Assembly: GCF_000014005.1 (NCBI RefSeq)
Contig: NC_008009.1
Location: 372,001-436,000, forward strand
Direction: 5' to 3'
From: Candidatus Koribacter versatilis Ellin345
GTDB lineage: Bacteria; Acidobacteriota; Terriglobia; Terriglobales; Acidobacteriaceae
Length of the DNA: 64,000 nt
Below, one piece after another: positions 17,065-25,509 of the stretch. The position numbers and the translations under genes are program-made. A model generated the notes under the pieces. It saw nothing but the letters and a program-made list of their open reading frames with translations. It was not told the origin of the DNA and did not search any database. Position 1 is the first letter of the stretch, and the number at the start of each line of letters is the position of its first letter.

Positions 17065-17185
17065 GCACTATTCAATTGCTAAGTCTCGCGTTTTCAAGAT
17101 TTTGCAGTTTTCCGAGGTGGAGGGGTGCCTTCCCGAAAGCGTGTGGAGTACATTGATCGCCACGGAAATTTCAGCGAGGCAAGCG

Positions 17186-18115
17186 ATGCGAAATTGGCTC
17201 TTGTGCGGTGTGGGTGTGCTTTCCCTGGCAGCGTTCGGCGTGGCCCAGGACAATGACTTCTCCAAAGTACAAATTAAAGTCGAGAAGGTCGCTGGCTCGG
17301 TTTACATGCTCCAAGGCGCAGGCGGCAACATCGGCGTCTCCATCGGTGACGACGGCATCGTCATCGTGGACGACCAGTTCGCCCCGCTGGCCGACAAGAT
17401 CCGCGCCGCGCTCAAGGGCATCACCGACAAGCCGGTACGCTTCGTCATCAACACCCACTACCACGGCGACCACACCGGCGGAAACCTCGCCTTCCAGAAG
17501 GAAGCGCCGATCATCGCGCAGGACAACGTGCGCAAGCGTCTCGAAGAAGGTGGCGTCGGCGGCGTTGGTGCGATGAAGAACGAGCACAAGCCGGTCGAGC
17601 CTGGCGCATTGCCGATCCTCACCTTCGATCACCAGATGACCGTGCACCTCAACGGCGAAGACATCCGTGCACTGCACGTGCCCAGTGGCCACACCGACGG
17701 CGATAGCGTCATCTTCTTCCCCAAGTCGAACGTAGTTCACATGGGCGACGACTTCGTGACCTACGGCTTCCCGTTCGTCGACATCAACAGCGGGGGCAGC
17801 GTTCGCGGCATGATCGATGCCATCGACAAAGTCCTCTCGCAGGTACCACCCGACGCCAAGTTCATCCCCGGCCACGGCCCCCTCTCGACATCCAAAGAAG
17901 TCCGCGACTTCCAACAAATGTTGAAAGAAACGCTCGCCGCCGTGCAGGACGCGATGTCCAAAGGCCTGACCCTCGACCAGATGAAGCAGCAGAAGATCCT
18001 GGAGAAATGGTCGTCCTTCGATGGAAAGGACAAGTTCATCCACGCCGATACGTGGATCGAGACCATCTACGACGACCTCAGCGGCAAATCAGGCGAGTTC
18101 GTAAAGCACAACTAA
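17186..18115 (+). CDS. exported metallo-beta-lactamase-fold hydrolase
   Basis: 309 residues with a signal peptide (about 1-20). The zinc motif HYHGDH (H91, H93, D95, H96), H169 (SGHTDGD), D188/D189 (MGDDF) and H230 (PGHGP) complete the two-metal site. The general shape is that of periplasmic MBL-fold enzymes annotated as quinoprotein relay or B3-like proteins; the substrate is not predictable. The start at 17186 gives a proper signal peptide and has GAGG upstream; the frame extends further but without such features. It sits between two S74 paralogues. Confidence 0.88.
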   Translation: MRNWLLCGVGVLSLAAFGVAQDNDFSKVQIKVEKVAGSVYMLQGAGGNIGVSIGDDGIVIVDDQFAPLADKIRAALKGITDKPVRFVINTHYHGDHTGGNLAFQKEAPIIAQDNVRKRLEEGGVGGVGAMKNEHKPVEPGALPILTFDHQMTVHLNGEDIRALHVPSGHTDGDSVIFFPKSNVVHMGDDFVTYGFPFVDINSGGSVRGMIDAIDKVLSQVPPDAKFIPGHGPLSTSKEVRDFQQMLKETLAAVQDAMSKGLTLDQMKQQKILEKWSSFDGKDKFIHADTWIETIYDDLSGKSGEFVKHN

Positions 18116-18132
18116 GCCTTTCCAACATTTCG

Positions 18133-18162
18133 TTGAGTGCCAACCCACCTCTGGGCTAAACT
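18133..18162 (+). promoter_or_regulatory. sigma-70-type promoter of the second S74 protein gene
   Basis: -35 TTGAGT (18133-18138), 18-bp spacer, -10 TAAACT (18157-18162), followed by CTCCCCACTTTTGT, closely matching the block upstream of the paralogue at 13617. Confidence 0.6.
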
Positions 18163-18249
18163 CTCCCCACTTTTGTCGGAAGTTCCCCTTCCTCGGCCCC
18201 GGTCCCTTGTTGTGCCAATTCCCCGCATATCCGCTTCTCGGAGACTCCT

Positions 18250-20319
18250 ATGAAACCGTGGCTTGCCACTGTCTGCCTGATGTTCGCCTTCACCACGCTT
18301 GCGTTCGCGCAGCAGCCAAACTCGACCTCGACCACGCCGCAAGTAAGCGTTCCAAGCATGATCCGCTTTTCCGGCCAGGTAAAAGGCGCGAGCGGGACCG
18401 TCGGGATTACCTTTACCTTGCACAAGACGCAAGATGACAACGCCGCGCTGTGGACGGAATCGCAGAACGTTCGCGCCGACGAGAGCGGTCACTACACGGT
18501 TCTGCTCGGCGCTGCCAAGGCGATTCCTATCGACCTGTTCACCTCCGGTGAAGCGCAGTGGCTCGCCATCCACATCACGGGTCAGCCGGAACAGCGCGTG
18601 CTGCTGGTCAGCGTTCCCTATGCGGTGAAAGCTCTGGAGGCGCAGACGCTAGCTGGCCACGCGGCGACCGATTTCGTCACCAGCGACAAGCTGACTACGG
18701 CCGTAAAGCAGGAACTCCAGCAACAGGCACCGACCAGGAAGACCACGAAGAAGGACGCGACCACGAACGCGCCGAACCCGGCCACGAACTTCGCGGACAC
18801 CAACACAACGCAAGTCGTGCAGGTGGTGCAGAGCGGAATCGGCTCGGGACTGGTGGCGATCGCTGCGGCTGGTGCCGGCGTGCAGGGCGCGACCTCCGGC
18901 GCATCAGGCTACGGCGTCTTTGGCTCGAACACTTCCGCGACTGGCACAGCGGTTGGTGTGCGTGGATCCACGACTTCGGGCAACGGCATTGCGGTGTATG
19001 GCACCGCGAACGGCACCAGCGGATCGAGCACTGGCGTGAAAGGCATCTCGTCGGCACCGAGCGGCTACGGAGTGTTCGGCCAGAACACCGCTACCACTGG
19101 CACCGCGATCGGATTCCGTGGATCGAGTGCCTCCACCAGCGGCGTGGCAATCTACGGCACCGCGACATCCACCACCGGTACGACCAAGGGAATGCTGGCG
19201 TCGGTGGCGAGCACGAATGGCATCGCCGCGGTCTTCCAGAACACGGCAGCTTCGGGCAAACTGCTCAGCGGCCAGTCAGGCGCGAGCAATACCGAGGTCT
19301 TCAGCGTAGACAACGCGGGCAACACGACGGCTGCTGCGACGGTGTCGGGGCTGTTGATGAATACATCCAGCACGGTTGCTCGTAAGCCATACATGATCAA
19401 TGGCTTGGGTATTCTCGGCGTCGGCCAAACGGTGAACGACTACAACCTCTTCATTGGTTGGGGCGCCGGCGACGCCGAGGTGCATGACGGCAACCAGCAG
19501 AACAATGTGTTCATTGGCCCCGGGACCGGCATGAACAACACCACCGGCTATAGCAATACATTCATCGGATCAGGAGTGAGCAGCAACAGTAGTACGACGC
19601 ATAGCAATACCCTCATCGGATCGGCGGTGGCCACCAACGGGGCCGGCAACCAAAATACGATCCTCGGCAGCCTCGCAGGATTCCAACTCGGTGCGGGCGA
19701 TGCCAACGTTTTCCTTGGCTTCGAGGCTGGTTTCTACAACACGAGCGGAAATAGCGATATCTACATCGGATCGGCGGGGTGCGGCACCTCATCCTGTAGC
19801 GAAGACAGCACGATCCGCATTGGAAGTGCGCAGACCGCGACCTATATCGCGGGAATCTATAGTGAGTCGCCCGGACCGAGCTCGGCGAGCGTAGTCATCG
19901 GTTCGAATGGAAAGCTCGGTATTCCCACTTCTTCACGGCGCTTCAAAGAGCAGATCGCGGACATAGGCGACTCAAGGAAGCTCTTCCAGTTGCGTCCCGT
20001 GACGTTCTTCTATAAGCCCGAATATGACGGCGGTGCCCATGAGAAACAGTTCGGCCTAATCGCGGAAGAAGTGGCAAAAATCTATCCCGACATGGTCATC
20101 AATGACAAAGAGGGTCGGCCTTTCACGGTGAAATATCAGTTTCTGGCGCCCCTGATGCTCAATGCCGTGCAGAAAGACCACGCTGTGATTGCTGCGCAGG
20201 AGCGAGTGATTGCGACCCAGCAGAAGCAGTTAAAGTCGCAACAGCAGCACATGGACGAGTTGTCCGCGAGACTGGCAAGGCTTGAAGCGGCGGTGGACCG
20301 CCTCACAACCACGCACTGA
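18250..20319 (+). CDS. exported fibre-like protein with S74 intramolecular chaperone domain (paralogue)
   Basis: 689 residues, a shorter paralogue of the protein at 13617-16730 with the same order: signal peptide (about 1-21), conserved N-terminal domain (IRFSGQVKGASGTVGITFTLHK...VSVPYAVKA), Gly/Thr-rich VFG repeats, a reduced set of NTFIG/NVFLG..AG repeats, then the S74 chaperone (SSRRFKEQI, FGLIAEEVAKIYPDMV, YQFLAPLMLNAVQKD) and a coiled coil. The difference in length comes from fewer head repeats. The start follows GGAGACTCCT. It probably forms a surface fibre or adhesin. Confidence 0.88.
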   Translation: MKPWLATVCLMFAFTTLAFAQQPNSTSTTPQVSVPSMIRFSGQVKGASGTVGITFTLHKTQDDNAALWTESQNVRADESGHYTVLLGAAKAIPIDLFTSGEAQWLAIHITGQPEQRVLLVSVPYAVKALEAQTLAGHAATDFVTSDKLTTAVKQELQQQAPTRKTTKKDATTNAPNPATNFADTNTTQVVQVVQSGIGSGLVAIAAAGAGVQGATSGASGYGVFGSNTSATGTAVGVRGSTTSGNGIAVYGTANGTSGSSTGVKGISSAPSGYGVFGQNTATTGTAIGFRGSSASTSGVAIYGTATSTTGTTKGMLASVASTNGIAAVFQNTAASGKLLSGQSGASNTEVFSVDNAGNTTAAATVSGLLMNTSSTVARKPYMINGLGILGVGQTVNDYNLFIGWGAGDAEVHDGNQQNNVFIGPGTGMNNTTGYSNTFIGSGVSSNSSTTHSNTLIGSAVATNGAGNQNTILGSLAGFQLGAGDANVFLGFEAGFYNTSGNSDIYIGSAGCGTSSCSEDSTIRIGSAQTATYIAGIYSESPGPSSASVVIGSNGKLGIPTSSRRFKEQIADIGDSRKLFQLRPVTFFYKPEYDGGAHEKQFGLIAEEVAKIYPDMVINDKEGRPFTVKYQFLAPLMLNAVQKDHAVIAAQERVIATQQKQLKSQQQHMDELSARLARLEAAVDRLTTTH

Positions 20320-20334
20320 GGCTCTCGCTGTCAG

Positions 20335-21141
20335 CTATTTCTCGCTCTCTTTCCAAAGCGGGTGTTCAAAGCTGAGATACAGCAGGACACCCGCTTGTCC
20401 GCTGCTCGGGCCGGCTCCGATGGGTACGCCGACGCCCGGCACGATCTGCAATCCATGCGATAAGTTGTAGGCCCAGCGCACTCCCGGGCTGACAAACAGC
20501 TGCCCGCTGTGCGACGTCCGGCGTGCGGAGACGACGGTCTCGTTGTTGAAGTAAGCCGTCTCAACCAGGGCGTTGAAGCGCGGCTTTACGAGCCACACAA
20601 AACTATGCGCCGCATACCACGGACGCAACGTGCCGTGATCTCCCGCCGCGTCGGTGGCGTGCGGAATGATCGACACGCCCAGGTCCCAGTGGGAAACGAC
20701 GTTCTTCGTCAGCACAACGCTGAGCGGTAATGCGAACTGCGCGCCAGTGCCGCCAAAGCCACGTGACCAGTAGCTGGATCCCGACGGAAGAATCAGGGAA
20801 GCGCGCGGGGCAAATGCCACGCGGGTTTCGCCGCTCCCAATGAGCTGGTAGCGGTAGTTGATCAAGGTGTCGCCCCAGCCCATTCCAGCGTTTCCACTGG
20901 CGCCAAGGGCCGACGACGTGTAGCTGAGCTGATTGCGCCAATGATCGGGCACGGGCCATTCTTGTGTGAAGGTGTATGCCCAGGTGCCATCCGACTGGTG
21001 GGTAAAGGTGCTGATGTGCTGAACGACACCGGGTTCCTGGTTGTAGGCCTCCTCAGCGAGGAAGCTGTTGTCCTGGATGGGGCCGACCTGTGCGAGTGCA
21101 GCGGTGATGAGAAGGAAGAAGGCGGAGAGAAGGCGAGTCAT
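20335..21141 (-). CDS. outer-membrane beta-barrel protein (transporter-like), probably iron-regulated
   Basis: 268 residues with a signal peptide MTRLLSAFFLLITAALAQ, which fixes the start at 21141 (GAGG upstream). The rest alternates hydrophobic and aromatic residues in beta-strand pattern (TWAYTFTQEWPVP, INYRYQLI, ARASLILPSG, FVSPGVRWAYNL), resembling the MetA-pathway/transporter outer-membrane family. A Fur-box-like sequence lies immediately upstream and a perfect CRP-type palindrome 61 bp upstream, so expression may respond to iron and to a Crp/Fnr regulator. The transported substrate is unknown. Confidence 0.75.
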   Translation of the reverse strand: MTRLLSAFFLLITAALAQVGPIQDNSFLAEEAYNQEPGVVQHISTFTHQSDGTWAYTFTQEWPVPDHWRNQLSYTSSALGASGNAGMGWGDTLINYRYQLIGSGETRVAFAPRASLILPSGSSYWSRGFGGTGAQFALPLSVVLTKNVVSHWDLGVSIIPHATDAAGDHGTLRPWYAAHSFVWLVKPRFNALVETAYFNNETVVSARRTSHSGQLFVSPGVRWAYNLSHGLQIVPGVGVPIGAGPSSGQAGVLLYLSFEHPLWKESEK

Positions 21142-21161
21142 TAGGGCCTCGGTATGAAATT

Positions 21162-21180
21162 GAAAACGATTTTCATTTTC
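21162..21180 (-). promoter_or_regulatory. Fur-box-like site
   Basis: On the minus strand GAAAATGAAAATCGTTTTC matches 15 of 19 positions of the Fur consensus GATAATGATAATCATTATC. It is 21 bp upstream of the beta-barrel gene start. Confidence 0.6.
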
Positions 21181-21201
21181 ATCCTGAAACCGCCCTCGCG
21201 C

Positions 21202-21217
21202 TGTGACCTGCCTCACA
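21202..21217. promoter_or_regulatory. CRP-type palindrome
   Basis: TGTGA-CCTGCC-TCACA, the exact CRP core consensus TGTGA-N6-TCACA, 61 bp upstream of the beta-barrel gene. Confidence 0.55.
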
Positions 21218-21292
21218 CCGCGACGTGACGAAACTCGGCGGTCTCCCCCGCTCTATCGGCACGATCCCGTGGAGAGATTAGGAGTCCAAACG

Positions 21293-21318
21293 AAAACCCC
21301 GTCCGTAGACGGGGTTTT
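21293..21318 (-). terminator. intrinsic terminator of the GH13 gene
   Basis: An 11-bp perfect stem, AAAACCCCGTC (21293-21303) with GACGGGGTTTT (21308-21318), and a CGTA loop, followed on the minus strand by TTTTCGTTT. It is placed 17 nt past the gene's stop. Confidence 0.85.
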
Positions 21319-21334
21319 GCCTGCCCTGGTCCGT

Positions 21335-23029
21335 TTATTGAACTTGGCCGATGAAGACACCGAAGGCCGGAACCGTAAGCGCGTTCAGTTTCTGCGCGCC
21401 GTCGGATTTCGAAAACGTGCTTAACAATGTTCTGGCTTCCTTGCCCGATTGCGAGTAGTCGGCCGTCTGTGCTTTGTCGCTGTAGTTCAACACCACGAGC
21501 ACGGTGCCTTGGGGTGAGGTACGTGTGAAGGCAAGAACATTGCTGTTGTTCTCATTTACGCCCTTGTAGTCACCATCGCGAAACACCGGATTTTCGCGCC
21601 GGAGTTTCAGCATCGCGCGATAGAAGTTCAGGACTGAGTTCGGGTCTTTGTCTTCTGCGGCGACATTGACCTGCTTGAAGGTGGGCGGCACCGGCAGCCA
21701 AGGATGATCCGAACTGCTGAAGCCCGCGTCTTTCGCGTTGCTCCACTGCATCGGTGTGCGCTCGCCGTCACGGCCTTTTTCTTTGGGCCATCCAGTGCGG
21801 CCGATGGGGTCTTTCACCTCTTCTCGGCGCGTCGGCGTTGTGGTCTTCATGCCGATCTCCTGGCCGTAGTACATCAGCGCGCTGCCGCGCGGTGTCAGCA
21901 GAGTGGCGGCGACAACCTTCGCAAATTGCGCGCGCTGTGCATCGTTCAGCCCGTTGCCATAGCGGTCCCAGCTGCGCGCGTTGTCGTGGTTATCGAAAAC
22001 CATGAGCGCGGTCTGGGTCGCAGGCAACGTCATCAGGTCATCGAGTTTGCGCCGGATCTCCGATACATCGCGCTTATTGGTGAAGCCGAGTTGCGTCGCC
22101 ATCGGGAGATTGATCTCATCGTTGTTCTTGCCATAGATCGTCGCCATCTGCGCGGCGGTATCGAAATAAACCTCGCCCACGAGCACGCCGCCGGGATATT
22201 GGTTCGTTACATGGCGCATTGCGCGATAAACATCATGGGTCTCCGGCAGGTCCTGCGTATATTTGTGCTCGACGTCCTGATCGCCATACGCATTCTTTTT
22301 ACCGGGAAGAATGGGGTCGTCGTGCAGATTGGGATCTTCGAAGAGCGTGTCCACGGCGTCGAGGCGGAAGCCGCTGACGCCTTTGTCCATCCAGAAGCGC
22401 ATCGCACCGTACATTGCCTTCTGCACTTCCGGATTGCGCCAGTTCAGGTCCGGCTGTTCCTTGGCGAACATGTGGTAGTAGAACTGATTGCGTTTCGAGT
22501 CCCACTCCCACGCCGAGTGTCCAAAGAGCGAGATCCAATTAGTCGGCACCTGCTTCTTATCGGCGCCAATGCCGTCCTTCCAAACGTACCAGTCAGCTTT
22601 CGGGTTGGTGCGCGACGACGCAGACTCGATGAACCACGGATGCTTGTCGGACGAGTGGTTCACCACGAAGTCGAGCAGTACGCGAATATTGCGCTTCTTG
22701 GCTTCGGCCATCAGGCGATCGAAGTCAGCCATGGTGCCATACTCCGGCGCGATCGCCGTGTAATCGCTCACGTCATAACCGAAGTCCACCTGCGGCGAAG
22801 GGAAGCACGGCGAGATCCAGATGCCGTCCACCCCAAGTTCCTTGAGGTAGTCGAGGTGCTCGGTGATGCCGTTGAGATCGCCGAGGCCGTCGCCGTTGGA
22901 ATCGCCGAAGCTGCGCGGATAAATCTCGTAGATAACCGCATGACGCCACCAGTCGGCATCTGTGGTTTGAGCGAGAACAGGGAGAGCGAATGCGAAGAAG
23001 AGCGAAAGGACGAGGAGCCGTTTAATCAT
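21335..23029 (-). CDS. exported GH13 alpha-glucosidase / alpha-amylase-type enzyme
   Basis: 564 residues with a signal peptide (about 1-20, ALPVLAQ). All GH13 regions are present: DFVVNH (region I), GFRLDAVD with nucleophile D224, GEVYF with acid/base E286, and FDNHDN with D349. The N-terminal WWRHAVIYEIYPRSFGDSNGDGLGDLNGI and the QPDLNWRNPEV segment are typical of oligo-1,6-glucosidase/alpha-glucosidase relatives that act on short alpha-glucans. Export implies periplasmic or extracellular action. It lies 42 nt downstream of the WS/DGAT gene on the same strand and ends at a clear terminator. Confidence 0.92.
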   Translation of the reverse strand: MIKRLLVLSLFFAFALPVLAQTTDADWWRHAVIYEIYPRSFGDSNGDGLGDLNGITEHLDYLKELGVDGIWISPCFPSPQVDFGYDVSDYTAIAPEYGTMADFDRLMAEAKKRNIRVLLDFVVNHSSDKHPWFIESASSRTNPKADWYVWKDGIGADKKQVPTNWISLFGHSAWEWDSKRNQFYYHMFAKEQPDLNWRNPEVQKAMYGAMRFWMDKGVSGFRLDAVDTLFEDPNLHDDPILPGKKNAYGDQDVEHKYTQDLPETHDVYRAMRHVTNQYPGGVLVGEVYFDTAAQMATIYGKNNDEINLPMATQLGFTNKRDVSEIRRKLDDLMTLPATQTALMVFDNHDNARSWDRYGNGLNDAQRAQFAKVVAATLLTPRGSALMYYGQEIGMKTTTPTRREEVKDPIGRTGWPKEKGRDGERTPMQWSNAKDAGFSSSDHPWLPVPPTFKQVNVAAEDKDPNSVLNFYRAMLKLRRENPVFRDGDYKGVNENNSNVLAFTRTSPQGTVLVVLNYSDKAQTADYSQSGKEARTLLSTFSKSDGAQKLNALTVPAFGVFIGQVQ

Positions 23030-23071
23030 GTGAGAACCCGAGACTGCCGAGAAGAGGCAGGCAGAGGAATT

Positions 23072-24694
23072 CTAATCGCTCGCCATCGCAAATTCGCGCT
23101 CAAGTTCGACGAGTTTTTCCTGGACGCGTTCCGCCGATGTCTTTACCGCGCGCGGCTTTCTCTTTGTAACCCGCTTCTTTGCTGACGAATTCTTCACGGC
23201 CCGCGGTTTGTTTACGCGCGGCTTAATCTCCTCGTCAAGCCCGAACGCGGCTCGGAATTCGGCAACAGTCTCGTGCAGGAACTTCGGAAGCAGGTGATGT
23301 TCCGGCGTAGCAACCGAATCGCACGAGAAGCCGAAGTAGGCGTAGCCGTCGTAGGTGAGGAGAGCGCAGTTAGCGCCCATCTCGCCGCCGATCGGAACGT
23401 AGGGGTAGGCCTTCAGCATGCGGTGTCCGAGCACGTAGAGTGTTTGCCGCGGCCCGGGAACATTGGTAAAAATCAAATTGCACAGCGTCAGGGGAAGCTG
23501 TGCCGCAAGCGGCCCGATGAGTACCTGCACTGGTGACGGAATGGCTGAGATGAGCGCCCCCGCGAGCATGACCATCTCGGCGATCTTCGCCTGCTTAATC
23601 ATCGTCATGCGTTGATGCGCAGCGGCGATGAGTTGTTTCGGGTCGCGAATGTCGAGCGGAACCGCAACCGGAACGAACGTAATTTCGTTTCCCATGCCGC
23701 TTCGATCATCTTCGGGTGGACGGGTATTCACCGGAACTACGATGCGGAGGGACCGACCATTTAAATCCGCGCCGCGATACTCCGCGTATTTCGCGAACGT
23801 CGCCGTGACTGCGGCGAGGGCGACATCATTGAAGCTGCAACCGAAGGCGTTCTTCACGGCGCGCAACGAGTCGAATGGGATATCGCACCAGTCAAAATTC
23901 TGCGGGCCTTTGCACACCACGTTGAACGGCATGCGCTCCGGAGCGGAGGCGATCTCGGGGAATATCTGGCTGAGATCGTCCATGTTGGGCAGCGATGCGT
24001 GATGTGTGGGCGACGGTGTCGCCGCGCCGTGTCCATTCACCGGTGCGGGCTGTCGCACGATCTGTCGAGCCATAGTAAGAATGTCGCTCTGCGCATTCAG
24101 CAAACGCTGCACGGTCAGGAACCACGAACTTGTGAGGGAATCGAGCAGCGTCGTCGCGGGATCGCGCGGCGGACTCACCGGCACTTCGAGTTTCTTGCGC
24201 ACAAGGTGCGGTACTTCGGGGCTGGTGTCCATCAAGGCGTTGAGGAACGCGACGCCCGACATGCCGTCGGCCATGGAGTGATGAATCCGGGCGATCAGTG
24301 CCGTGCGGTTGCGTTTGAGCCCACGCACGAGGAAGAAGTCCCACAGAGGCCGGTTGCGATCGAGGTTCTCGCTGAAGAGCTTCCCGGCAAATTCTTTCAA
24401 CTCTGCGTCGGTACCATGTTTCAACGTGGTCTCGTGTACGTGATTGCGGAAGTCGAACTCGGGGTCGTACTCGAGGCAAGGCAGGCCGATGTTGAACGGT
24501 GGCTCCACCACGCGCTGCATGCATCGTGGAACCTGCGAGAGCTTCGCTTCGACGTAAGGCAGAAGTTCCTCGAAACGGATGTTGCCTTCGAAGATGGCGA
24601 CCGACGCGATGTTGATGGGAATGCCCTCGCGTTCGAGATGGAGGAAGAGAGCGTCGCCAAAGGAGAGGTATTCACGTTGCGTCGAAGATTCCAT
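23072..24694 (-). CDS. wax ester synthase / diacylglycerol acyltransferase (WS/DGAT)
   Basis: 540 residues. The condensation-type motif HHSMADG (139-144 region, HHxxxDG) and the conserved PLWDFFLVRGL, NDVALAAVTA and NLIFTNVPGP segments identify the family, which makes wax esters or triacylglycerols from acyl-CoA at the inner membrane face. The start at 24694 is chosen for its GGAG site and match to family N-termini; upstream in-frame codons encode an unrelated hydrophobic stretch. The tail is Lys/Arg-rich (KNSSAKKRVTKRKPRAVK). With the phasin/PhaR pair it points to carbon-storage metabolism. Confidence 0.92.
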   Translation of the reverse strand: MESSTQREYLSFGDALFLHLEREGIPINIASVAIFEGNIRFEELLPYVEAKLSQVPRCMQRVVEPPFNIGLPCLEYDPEFDFRNHVHETTLKHGTDAELKEFAGKLFSENLDRNRPLWDFFLVRGLKRNRTALIARIHHSMADGMSGVAFLNALMDTSPEVPHLVRKKLEVPVSPPRDPATTLLDSLTSSWFLTVQRLLNAQSDILTMARQIVRQPAPVNGHGAATPSPTHHASLPNMDDLSQIFPEIASAPERMPFNVVCKGPQNFDWCDIPFDSLRAVKNAFGCSFNDVALAAVTATFAKYAEYRGADLNGRSLRIVVPVNTRPPEDDRSGMGNEITFVPVAVPLDIRDPKQLIAAAHQRMTMIKQAKIAEMVMLAGALISAIPSPVQVLIGPLAAQLPLTLCNLIFTNVPGPRQTLYVLGHRMLKAYPYVPIGGEMGANCALLTYDGYAYFGFSCDSVATPEHHLLPKFLHETVAEFRAAFGLDEEIKPRVNKPRAVKNSSAKKRVTKRKPRAVKTSAERVQEKLVELEREFAMASD

Positions 24695-24933
24695 GGAAAA
24701 CTCCAGGACAAAAAGAACCCCGAGGGCTGTAAGCAGCGGGGGATAGTGAAACACGAGCCCAGTCCATCGTAGTGGCAACTGCTTGCCGTTCAGCAGCTTG
24801 CATCGTGGCTTCGCCAGTCATCTTCCCGATATGAAATTCCCGATTAGGAACCAATTGTGAGGTCCGTCCTTGTCGATCCAGCAGGACTCGCGATGCAATG
24901 AATCCTTTGTTTTACCGAGGAGACTGCACTCAT

Positions 24934-25365
24934 ATGGAAAAGATCAAGGAAGTGGTTGAAGCGCGCTCTCTCTTTACGGAGGCGGCGGTGGATTGGTCGG
25001 TAATGAAGTGGTTGAGCGAAAAGAAACGTGTCCGGAAGACCGCCGACGCATGCAACGCAACTCTCGACCGTGTTGAACTGGAGATGCAACAGGGATGGAG
25101 CGCCGAACTAAAGACCGCCTACGAGAGTTTGAGCGGTAAGGATACAGACAAGATTGCTCCGGATGCCGAGAAGCTGGCGAAGTCTCTGAAAGAAGCGCAC
25201 GACGCCGCGATTGCCAAGAGAATGGAAGCAGAAGAGACCTTCGAAAAAGCTGAGAAGCGCATGAGCGTCAGCATGGCGCGTGAAGGCTGCCAGATTGCGA
25301 TGGCGGGTTGGGACTTGCACGAGGCCGCGATTAAAAAGTCGGAGACCGCCGCGAGTAAGAAGTAG
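24934..25365 (+). CDS. hypothetical helical protein
   Basis: 143 residues, strongly helical and charged, with no signal or membrane segment. GAGGAG upstream supports the ATG at 24934 (MEKIKEVVEARSL). It contains a long heptad-like stretch (EKLAKSLKEAHDAAIAKRMEAEETFEKAEKRM) that could form a coiled coil. I do not recognise a family. It precedes the UbiB-type kinase gene by 144 bp on the same strand. Confidence 0.7.
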   Translation: MEKIKEVVEARSLFTEAAVDWSVMKWLSEKKRVRKTADACNATLDRVELEMQQGWSAELKTAYESLSGKDTDKIAPDAEKLAKSLKEAHDAAIAKRMEAEETFEKAEKRMSVSMAREGCQIAMAGWDLHEAAIKKSETAASKK

Positions 25366-25509
25366 AATTGCGCCTCCACGTTCGTGCCAGTCTGGGAAAT
25401 GATTCGGTATGACGCAGATAGCGTTGATGTGTGGACGCTCCTGCGGCGGATAATCAGGAACGCGTCGCGTGCGGTTGGTCGGGTTGCGACGTGAGCACTT
25501 AATAAGAAG

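Larger units (their letters stand above)
16731..17185. other. AT-richer intergenic region upstream of the MBL-fold gene
   Basis: 455 bp between the S74 gene and the metallo-hydrolase start. It contains a dispersed-repeat copy (16953-16999), a 13-bp direct repeat (TTGAATATTTTGC at 17023 and 17052) and the start of the doubtful minus-strand ORF. The composition from 17020 to 17100 is distinctly AT-rich, so the promoter is probably there. Confidence 0.5.

Noticed and set aside
13617-20319. S74 proteins as prophage tail fibres
   Set aside because: Both have signal peptides and their own promoters, and no phage structural, lysis or integrase genes are nearby; they are better seen as cell-surface fibres.
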